Position numbers and translations under genes: made by a program. A DNA stretch of 5,433 bases from an uncultured bacterium (GTDB lineage Bacteria; Cyanobacteriota; Vampirovibrionia; Gastranaerophilales; Gastranaerophilaceae): NCBI GenBank assembly GCA_947169755.1, contig CAMVQX010000103.1, positions 1 to 5,433 of the forward strand, in the 5' to 3' direction. The notes under the pieces were generated by a model. The model was not told the origin of the DNA and did not search any database. It was given only the letters and a program-made list of their open reading frames with translations. Shown piece by piece: positions 1 through 5,433 of this stretch (position 1 is the stretch's first letter; the number at the start of each line of letters is the position of its first letter).

Positions 1-263
1 AAAATGCAATTTCTTAATAAAAATTTACAAAAAATTTTCAACATATTTTTAGAGTTTTTTGTACATTTTATTTGATTTTATAAAAATTTTTAGTATTTTT
101 TTTAATTTTATCTTTTAAAAAAATCTATTTTTAATAAAAAAATCAAAAATTCATCTTAATATCTCCTTAACATTTTTCTTTAAATAGGCAATTTTTGAAA
201 ACCAGAGCTTTTAATATATGTATCCAATTGTTATAATAGTGTGTGTAGAAATCCAGACAATTT
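1..263. other. AT-rich non-coding region upstream of the paralog operon
   Basis: No plausible coding region is seen on either strand. The first 180 bases contain only 22 G or C (about 12%), much lower than the genes that follow, and consist largely of runs of A and T. A purely A/T palindrome lies at 81-92, followed by a T-rich run, but it has no GC stem and is not a convincing terminator. Only the last ~50 bases look functional, as the promoter of the downstream gene. On the minus strand there is an isolated Shine-Dalgarno-like AAGGAGAT (168-161) before an ATG (154-152) that meets a stop after three codons. Confidence 0.75.
209..237 (+). promoter_or_regulatory. Putative sigma-70-type promoter with extended -10
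   Basis: A perfect TATAAT lies at 232-237, preceded by TG at 229-230, giving the extended -10 form TGnTATAAT. At 17-bp spacing the -35 hexamer (209-214, TTTTAA) is poor, which is typical when an extended -10 carries recognition. Transcription would begin near 243-245, leaving a leader of only about 20 nt before the ATG at 264. The A/T-tract DNA further upstream could act as an UP-like element. This is a sequence match only. Confidence 0.6.
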
Positions 264-1970
264 ATGATTAAAAAAATCAGTGTAGAAGACAATCATACCC
301 CAACAAGGGACAACTATCGCAATAATCCTTCCTTTAACGGTTTAGGAGACGGCTTAATTGCTGCTGTACAAATGTGCGAAAGATATCCTATGCTTAATGT
401 TACAGCTCTGGATTTATCTACAGCTATTGTTCCGCGTACTATAGTTGAAACAAAAGAATCAAACGGACACGCCGGATTCGAGGCATTCAGAAGAGAATCT
501 TCAGGTTTAATCGTAAATTGTCTTATTCCAAGCTTTATAGTTATGGCAGTAGCAAAACTTTTGCAGCGGCCAATTTTAGGTAACTTTAAAAAATCAAGTC
601 TGGTATCTACATGGGCAAACAGTGACAGTATAGACAAAATACACTATTTCTACAAAAATGCTAAAGGATCTTCTAAAGAAAAAATATATAATACATTTAG
701 AGATCAATTGGGCAATTTATCAGGTATAGACGGTAAAGAAACTCGCAATTTTGCCGACATACTAAAAATTGAAACTGATACAATTGGCAATTTCAAGGGT
801 AAAATAGGCAATGAAAAGATTCACAATGCCGTTTTAGAACTTGTAGATATTGTTCAATCAGAAAAGTATGACTCTAAACGCTTTAAGAAAGCATACTCCG
901 CAATAGTTGAAGAAACTAGAATTGCCGAAAATATTAAATTCAAGTCAGACAAATCGTTCTTTAATAACAATCTTGAGGCTATTTGTGAAGACACTGTTAA
1001 ACTCTTAAGAGGTGTTGTTAAAGAGAATATAACCGATACAAATCAACTGGCTGAATACTTTAAAAAAGCTAAAAAACTTGTTAATTGGAAAAGTATCGGC
1101 GGTCTTGGTATTATCATACCGCTTGCTATATCTATGCAGCCTATAAACAGATGGATAACACGTAAAACATCCGGTCAAAAAGGTGCTCCGATTTACAAGG
1201 ATTTTGGAGAAAATAAACAACAAAAAGAAATGACTCCAAAAGAAAAACGAGAACTTCTGGCACAAAAATTCATATCAATTGGTTCAATGATTGGCGTTGC
1301 AGGTTTGTCAATGTTTATGGATAAACCTTCACTAAAAATGTTCCAATTTAAAGGCTTGTTCCCAACTATGGATCAAGCACGTCTGATTTCTACAGCAACA
1401 TTTGCAAGCCGTATGGGTGCTTCAGAAGACAAAAATGAACTTAGAGAAGCAACCGTAAGAGACATTGCAACATTCTCAAGTTTCTATTTCTTAGGCGATT
1501 ATGTAGCAAAAGGAATAGCAACATTATTTGAAAAATATAAACCTGATGTACATCTAATAAACAGGTTAAAAGAACCGGAAGAAAACGCCGGAGCAATGAA
1601 AAAATTCTGGAATTGGGCTAAACACACAGCTATTAAATCTTCAGATGAACTTTCATCTGCAAAAGACAAACGATTACGTACAATTTGTCAATTGGGTAAT
1701 ATTGTCTTCTCACTCATTGCTCTCGGCGTCTTAATTCCGATTTACACTAGGTCGAAAACAAACAAAAAACATGCAGAAGAACTTGCGAAGTTGAATGAAA
1801 CTAATTCAACCGCTTCCGCAACTTCTCAAACTACATCGTCATCCGCTGTCGGCTCAACGTCAGGTGATACATCATCAAAAGCATCACCAACAACCCAAGC
1901 CACATCAGATGATATTTCAAAGATGTATTTAAAAGAAAAAGCGGTATTTAATTCATTTCACAATTCGTAA
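264..1970 (+). CDS. Uncharacterised multi-pass membrane protein, paralog 1
   Basis: I do not recognise this 568-residue family. The protein has no classical signal peptide; it starts with a hydrophilic ~22-residue leader ending in SFNG (23-26). Five hydrophobic stretches, possible membrane helices, lie near residues 81-99, 278-292, 336-352, 401-421 and 474-494, separated by a large charged loop (about 105-270) and shorter loops. Motifs shared with the next gene are IVPRT (55-59), RRES (76-79), QPIN followed by TRK and GQ.G (292-307), QFKG.FPT (361-368), DKNELREATVRD (389-400) and a W-containing block (448-463). A Ser/Thr-rich low-complexity tail (511-550) is absent from the paralog. The start at 264 is the first ATG after the promoter, but no strong Shine-Dalgarno precedes it. 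It is co-transcribed with the next gene, 12 nt downstream. Location in a membrane is inferred from hydrophobicity; the role is unknown. Confidence 0.9.
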   Translation: MIKKISVEDNHTPTRDNYRNNPSFNGLGDGLIAAVQMCERYPMLNVTALDLSTAIVPRTIVETKESNGHAGFEAFRRESSGLIVNCLIPSFIVMAVAKLLQRPILGNFKKSSLVSTWANSDSIDKIHYFYKNAKGSSKEKIYNTFRDQLGNLSGIDGKETRNFADILKIETDTIGNFKGKIGNEKIHNAVLELVDIVQSEKYDSKRFKKAYSAIVEETRIAENIKFKSDKSFFNNNLEAICEDTVKLLRGVVKENITDTNQLAEYFKKAKKLVNWKSIGGLGIIIPLAISMQPINRWITRKTSGQKGAPIYKDFGENKQQKEMTPKEKRELLAQKFISIGSMIGVAGLSMFMDKPSLKMFQFKGLFPTMDQARLISTATFASRMGASEDKNELREATVRDIATFSSFYFLGDYVAKGIATLFEKYKPDVHLINRLKEPEENAGAMKKFWNWAKHTAIKSSDELSSAKDKRLRTICQLGNIVFSLIALGVLIPIYTRSKTNKKHAEELAKLNETNSTASATSQTTSSSAVGSTSGDTSSKASPTTQATSDDISKMYLKEKAVFNSFHNS

Positions 1971-1974
1971 GGAG
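1969..1974 (+). promoter_or_regulatory. Ribosome binding site of paralog 2
   Basis: AAGGAG overlaps the TAA stop of the preceding gene (1968-1970) and lies 8 nt before the ATG at 1983. It fixes the start of the second gene and supports translation from a shared mRNA. It contrasts with the first gene, which has no comparable site. Confidence 0.85.
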
Positions 1975-1982
1975 ACAAAATC

Positions 1983-3599
1983 ATGAGCATACAACCAATA
2001 AATTATCAACAACAGAATAACAAACAACAAAGTTTCACAGGTGCTTTTGATACAGGCAGTGCAATCTTGAGATTCCTTGATACAAATCAGGCTTGGGGCG
2101 CAAACGCCGTAGATTTGTGCTCAATGGTTATACCAAGAACGACTGTAGATTTTGTTAACAGAGGTCCTGCTGCCGGAGCAGAGACAGGTCGCCGTGAATC
2201 TATGGGTACATTTAACCACTCAATGGTAGGGGTATATGGTACTGCAGCCGGTATGGGATTAGCATACTTGTTTAACAAAAAATACGGTATACGTGCTGAT
2301 AAAATATTCGCTAACAATGACACAGTTGATATTCTTGCTAAATACTGGAATGAAGCACAAAAAACTTCTTCTGATCCAAAAGTTTATGTAAGAGCATACA
2401 CCGACAAACTTGCTGAAAATATTAAATTTTTCAACACATCCGCTGATAAAACTAACGGTTATGTAGGAATATCTAAAGAAACGCAAAAAGAATTTTCAAA
2501 AGCATTATCTGACAAAATTTTGAATTCAAAATCAAATACAATTGATAAAGAATTCAGAAAGTACTTGCATACATTGTTAGTTTCAGATACCGGTGCAGAA
2601 ACAAAAGTCGTTTTGGAAGGCTTTAACATAAAAGCTGACAACTCACTTAAAAACCTAATTTCTAATGTTTATAATGTTTCAAAAACATTTATGAATGACG
2701 GTGTCGAAAAATTATTTAAATCTAACGGCGCAGATAATGCATTTATAAAAGGCATAAAATCATTAAATATCAGACGTTCGGTAGCAGGGCTTGCTATTGC
2801 TGCTGCAGTCGGTATGGCTACACAACCAATTAACATGTACTTAACTCGTAAAAAGACAGGCCAAGACGGTTTCGTCGGAGTAGAAGGACGTCAAAAAGAC
2901 AAAAGCCATGGTTTCAAAATGTTAAAAGCACTTGTTGCTTCTGCGTTTACTGTCGGGGCATTGTCAACCATTACAACTAACCCGAAAAACTTACTAAATA
3001 AAATACAATTCCAAGGTATGATACCAACAGTAGCACAATTGAAGCTAGTTTACGGTCTGACTATTGCTTCTCGTTTATTATCAGCACGAGACAAAGATGA
3101 ACTTAGAGAAGCTACCGTTAAAGATACATTAGGTTTCTTGAACCTCTTGGTACTGGGAACACTTGTTACTAAAGGCGTTGCTCACGGATTTGACAAATCA
3201 CTTATAAACGTTACTAAAGAAGGTTCTAAGAACTTCTTTAAATGGCTGACACATTCATCTTTAAAAACCAGAGATGAAGTCTTATGCGAAGCTCTTAAAA
3301 AACACGGAATTCAAACCGTAAAAGACGGTAAAGCAATACCGTTTAAAAAACTAATCAAACATGCAGATAAGGCAACTAAGAAAAAACTCTTTGCTCTGAA
3401 TATGTCGCAAATAGCTGGATATCTATATTCAGGACTTGTACTTGGTGTTGGTGTCCCAAAATTAAATATTTACATGACGAACAAATCTGAAGCTAAACGC
3501 AAAGCTAAGCTTGCAGCTCAGCAGAATGCAGAGCAAATAAACCAATTTGATTTAATGTTGAAAAAAGAAAATATTGAGTTCTTGAGAAAAAATGTTTAG
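1983..3599 (+). CDS. Uncharacterised multi-pass membrane protein, paralog 2
   Basis: This 538-residue protein is a diverged paralog of the preceding gene and, like it, is not a family I recognise. It begins with a Gln/Asn-rich leader ending in SFTG (17-20). Hydrophobic stretches lie near residues 81-97, 266-285, 314-330, 383-401 and 475-492, in the same order and with similar spacing as in paralog 1. Shared motifs are VIPRT (49-53), RRES (70-73), QPIN with TRK and GQ.G (281-295), QFQG.IPT (342-349), DKDELREATVKD (370-381) and a W-containing block (418-433). The C-terminus is a Lys/Ala/Gln-rich, probably helical tail (about 500-538) instead of the Ser/Thr-rich tail of paralog 1. The start is set by AAGGAG 8 nt upstream. 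Its TAG stop overlaps the 3' end of atpG on the other strand. Membrane location is inferred; function is unknown. Confidence 0.93.
   Translation: MSIQPINYQQQNNKQQSFTGAFDTGSAILRFLDTNQAWGANAVDLCSMVIPRTTVDFVNRGPAAGAETGRRESMGTFNHSMVGVYGTAAGMGLAYLFNKKYGIRADKIFANNDTVDILAKYWNEAQKTSSDPKVYVRAYTDKLAENIKFFNTSADKTNGYVGISKETQKEFSKALSDKILNSKSNTIDKEFRKYLHTLLVSDTGAETKVVLEGFNIKADNSLKNLISNVYNVSKTFMNDGVEKLFKSNGADNAFIKGIKSLNIRRSVAGLAIAAAVGMATQPINMYLTRKKTGQDGFVGVEGRQKDKSHGFKMLKALVASAFTVGALSTITTNPKNLLNKIQFQGMIPTVAQLKLVYGLTIASRLLSARDKDELREATVKDTLGFLNLLVLGTLVTKGVAHGFDKSLINVTKEGSKNFFKWLTHSSLKTRDEVLCEALKKHGIQTVKDGKAIPFKKLIKHADKATKKKLFALNMSQIAGYLYSGLVLGVGVPKLNIYMTNKSEAKRKAKLAAQQNAEQINQFDLMLKKENIEFLRKNV
3596..3599. other. 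4-nt convergent overlap of gene 3' ends
   Basis: The TAG of the plus-strand paralog (3597-3599) and the TAA of minus-strand atpG (3596-3598) share bases. There is no intergenic space, and I see no GC-rich hairpin with a T-run on either side, so each transcript must end inside or beyond the opposing gene, or by a factor-dependent route. Confidence 0.9.
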
Positions 3600-4522
3600 C
3601 CGACTTGAGCGTTTGCGCCGGTAACGACTTCTATTATTTCCTGAGTTATTGCAAATTGTCGTGTTTTATTATACTGAACCGAAAGCTCAGTAAGCATTTT
3701 TTCAGCATTATTGGAAGCGGCAGACATAGCAGTCATACGGCTGGCAAGTTCACTTGCTTGTGCTTCCAATAGCGATTGAAACAAGATATTAGACATATAC
3801 ATAGGTACAATTTTTTGAAGAATATTATGCTTATCCGGAGTAAACTCCATCAACGGTTCAATCACATTATCATGAATTTTTTCGGTATCATAATTCACAT
3901 TTTTTAAAGGCAAAACAGTCCAATTTTCAATAAAATAACTCATCATATTTTTGAAACGTGTTGTTATTATCTCAATCTTATCAATTTTATGCGAAACAAA
4001 ATATTCTGCCATATCTTCAACTACTACAAGAGAATTCTCAGCAGTAGGCTCATTTGCGACAGCCAAATATGTTTTTGCAATCTCGCACTCAGGGCATTTC
4101 TTCTTTAAAGTTGATATCCCTTTTTGACCTACAATAAATAAAATGGTATTTATGCCTTGTTTTTTATATTCTGCAACAGTTTGAACTGTTCGTCTGATTA
4201 TATTTGCATTATAAGCACCTGCAAGCCCTTTATTTGATGTAATAACAAGCAGACCTACAGTTTTAATATCTCTTACTTGTAAAAGCTCCGGATAATTATC
4301 AATTGCAGATTTAATTTTAAGTGTTTGCGAACTGTATGAAGTAACTGAGTGTAATAATTTATTGAACATAGAATTTAATTCAAGCGTGAAGGGGCGTGAA
4401 GCTTTAACAGTATTCTCAGCCTTTTTAACCTTTGCTGCTGCAACCATCTTCATTGCTCTGGTTATTTTTTGAGTACTTTTTACACTCTGTATTCTGTTTT
4501 TAATATCTTTTAAATTTTTTAT
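3596..4522 (-). CDS. atpG: F-type ATP synthase subunit gamma
   Basis: Gamma is the rotating central stalk of F1, linking the alpha3beta3 head to the membrane rotor. With a start at 4522 the protein is 308 residues, within the usual range. The family's N-terminal helix is intact: NLKDIKNRIQSVKS, then TQKITRAMKMVAAAK. Next come the conserved SNKGLAGAYN block (about 96-105) and the C-terminal helix with ASELASRMTAMSAASNNA and YNKTRQFAITQE. In this frame there is no ATG, GTG or TTG between the upstream stop (4540-4538) and the internal ATG at 4453, which lies inside the conserved helix; starting there would remove 23 conserved residues. The AUA at 4522-4520 aligns with the initiator Met of MxNLK-type gammas; AUU at 4531-4529 is an alternative. 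The long insertion of photosynthetic gammas is missing. A CPEC motif (143-146) is unusual. The gene lies 2 nt after the atpA stop. Cyanobacterial nomenclature would call it atpC. Confidence 0.97.
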   Translation of the reverse strand: MKNLKDIKNRIQSVKSTQKITRAMKMVAAAKVKKAENTVKASRPFTLELNSMFNKLLHSVTSYSSQTLKIKSAIDNYPELLQVRDIKTVGLLVITSNKGLAGAYNANIIRRTVQTVAEYKKQGINTILFIVGQKGISTLKKKCPECEIAKTYLAVANEPTAENSLVVVEDMAEYFVSHKIDKIEIITTRFKNMMSYFIENWTVLPLKNVNYDTEKIHDNVIEPLMEFTPDKHNILQKIVPMYMSNILFQSLLEAQASELASRMTAMSAASNNAEKMLTELSVQYNKTRQFAITQEIIEVVTGANAQVG

Positions 4523-4531
4523 TTTTAAAAT
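4520..4531 (-). promoter_or_regulatory. atpA stop / atpG start junction with non-AUG initiation
   Basis: On the minus strand the atpA TAA (4527-4525) sits between two candidate atpG initiation codons: AUU (4531-4529, overlapping the end of atpA) and AUA (4522-4520, two nt after the stop). No GG-containing Shine-Dalgarno lies upstream; only a weak AAGAAAA is present. The geometry fits termination-reinitiation coupling from atpA. Which codon is used cannot be decided from sequence; AUA matches the family length best, while AUU is the better documented rare start codon (as in E. coli infC). Confidence 0.6.
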
Positions 4532-5433
4532 GTTTTCTTAAATTTTTCTATTTCACTTCTTAATTCACTCTTATCTTCATCAGACAAAGCACTTCCGTCA
4601 TTCAAGTTATCTGATAAAGCTTTCAAGTTTTCTGCAAGATGAGCAAACCATTCTTGCTTAAATCTTGATATATCAGAATTAGGAACATCATCCAACAATC
4701 CTTCATTGGCAGCAAAAAGTATTGATACCTGTTCTGCTACACTTAACGGCTTATATTGAGGTTGTTTTAAAATTTCGGTTAATTTTTCACCTCTGAGTAA
4801 TTGATTTTTAGTTGATTGATCCAAATCGGAAGCAAATTGAGCAAATGCAGCTAATTCATTATATTGAGCGAGATTCAATCTTAATTGTCCGGCAACTTGT
4901 TTTATCGCTTTAGTTTGAGCAGCACCCCCAACACGGGAAACTGATATTCCTGCATTAATTGCCGGTCTGATACCAGAATTAAACAAATTGCTTTCCAAGA
5001 ATATTTGACCGTCAGTAATAGAAATTACGTTGGTAGGAATATATGCAGATACATCTCCTGCTTGAGTTTCAATAATAGGTAGTGCTGTAATACTGCCACC
5101 GCCAAGCTCATCATTAAGCTTAACCGCACGTTCTAACAAACGCGAATGGAGATAGAAAACATCACCAGGGTATGCTTCACGTCCCGGCGGTCTTTTTAAC
5201 AGCAAGCTCATAGCACGATAAGCTTGTGCATGTTTTGACAAATCATCATAAATTATCAAAACATCTTTGCCTTGTTCCATGAACTCTTCACCTATTGCGA
5301 CACCGGAAAACGGTGCAATATACTGGAGTGGTGCAGGTTCATTTGCCGTCGCCGAAACAATAATTGAATATTCCATAGCTCCTTTTTCTTCAAGAGTCTT
5401 TGCTATTTGAGCTACTGTTGAAGCTTTTTGACC
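4525..5433 (-). CDS. atpA: F-type ATP synthase subunit alpha, C-terminal part (cut by window edge)
   Basis: This is the last 302 residues of the alpha subunit, which forms the F1 hexamer with beta and carries the non-catalytic nucleotide sites. The reading frame is open to the window edge, and the first visible residues GQKASTVAQ match the middle of the family (about residue 200 of ~500), so the Met codon at 5376-5374 is internal and the P-loop lies outside the window. Visible hallmarks in order are LIIYDDLSK, LLLKRPPGREAYPGDVFYLHSRLLER, ALPIIETQAGDVSAYIPTNVISITDGQIFLE, GIRPA and ISVSRVGGAAQTK. The Arg of SVSRVGG (codon at 4935-4933) is the conserved alpha arginine reaching the catalytic site of beta. 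The C-terminal helical domain ends in a charged tail. The gene is followed directly by atpG, the normal neighbour. Confidence 0.98.
   Translation of the reverse strand, partial: GQKASTVAQIAKTLEEKGAMEYSIIVSATANEPAPLQYIAPFSGVAIGEEFMEQGKDVLIIYDDLSKHAQAYRAMSLLLKRPPGREAYPGDVFYLHSRLLERAVKLNDELGGGSITALPIIETQAGDVSAYIPTNVISITDGQIFLESNLFNSGIRPAINAGISVSRVGGAAQTKAIKQVAGQLRLNLAQYNELAAFAQFASDLDQSTKNQLLRGEKLTEILKQPQYKPLSVAEQVSILFAANEGLLDDVPNSDISRFKQEWFAHLAENLKALSDNLNDGSALSDEDKSELRSEIEKFKKTF

Noticed and set aside
81..92. Palindrome of only A and T followed by a T-rich run, as possible terminator
   Set aside because: The stem has no G-C pairs, and such palindromes are expected by chance in DNA this AT-rich.
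314..637. 107-codon open frame on the minus strand
   Set aside because: It lies wholly inside paralog 1, whose frame is supported by homology to paralog 2; no ribosome binding site or recognisable product.
1005..1265. 86-codon open frame on the minus strand rich in Phe/Ser
   Set aside because: Its composition is what the complement of Lys/Glu-rich coding DNA gives; it is inside a well supported gene.
2087..2641. Three overlapping minus-strand open frames (78, 75 and 60 codons)
   Set aside because: All are antisense to paralog 2 and have no independent support.
264..3599. Paralog pair as a phage, toxin-antitoxin or defence system
   Set aside because: No catalytic, nuclease, immunity or phage motif is visible, and there is no mobile element or repeat boundary around the pair.
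3596..4453. atpG starting at the ATG at 4453
   Set aside because: This ATG is the Met within the conserved ITRAMKMVAAAK helix; 23 upstream in-frame residues match the gamma N-terminus, so the true start is further upstream.
4520..4540. Frameshift in the A-rich atpA-atpG junction hiding an ATG
   Set aside because: No ATG exists in any frame of the minus strand in this short stretch, so a simple indel would not create a normal start; a substitution would be needed.
1..5433. CRISPR arrays, tRNA/rRNA genes, insertion sequences
   Set aside because: No regularly spaced direct repeats, cloverleaf-like sequence, transposase or terminal inverted repeats were seen; the window is nearly filled by four genes.

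Overview
The window shows the end of an F-type ATP synthase gene cluster on the minus strand, converging on a tandem pair of related membrane proteins of unknown function on the plus strand. The DNA is AT-rich. Several features point to a non-photosynthetic relative of the Cyanobacteria (Melainabacteria/Vampirovibrionia, most likely a gut Gastranaerophilales-type organism). The ATP synthase gamma N-terminus looks cyanobacterial in style. Gamma is the last gene after alpha with no beta gene following, as in the split cyanobacterial atp arrangement. Gamma also lacks the long insertion typical of photosynthetic gamma subunits. The Asn/Gln-rich N-termini ending in SF(T/N)G on the two unknown proteins resemble leaders I recall from that group. 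This assignment is inference; no marker gene in the window settles it.

Layout: 1-263 is a very AT-rich non-coding stretch (22 G/C in the first 180 bases) ending in a good extended -10 promoter. 264-1970 (568 aa) and 1983-3599 (538 aa) are two diverged paralogs in one probable operon, separated by 12 nt and linked by a clear Shine-Dalgarno sequence. They share five hydrophobic segments in the same order and several motifs (PRT, RRES, QPIN..TRK, DK.ELREATV.D). I do not recognise the family. 3596-4522 (minus) is atpG (gamma), and 4525-5433 (minus) is the C-terminal part of atpA (alpha), cut by the window edge. The 3' ends of atpG and the second paralog overlap by 4 nt.

Functionally, alpha and gamma are parts of the F1 catalytic head and rotating central stalk of ATP synthase. 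The paralog pair has no visible link to ATP synthase apart from sharing a 3' boundary. Its repeated architecture and co-transcription suggest the two proteins work together in a membrane, possibly as a hetero-oligomer, but this is inference.

The most notable points are these: atpG has no ATG, GTG or TTG from which its conserved N-terminus could be translated, so initiation at AUA or AUU (or a base error) is implied; the paralog pair is an undescribed-looking family; and the convergent gene ends leave no room for an intergenic terminator.
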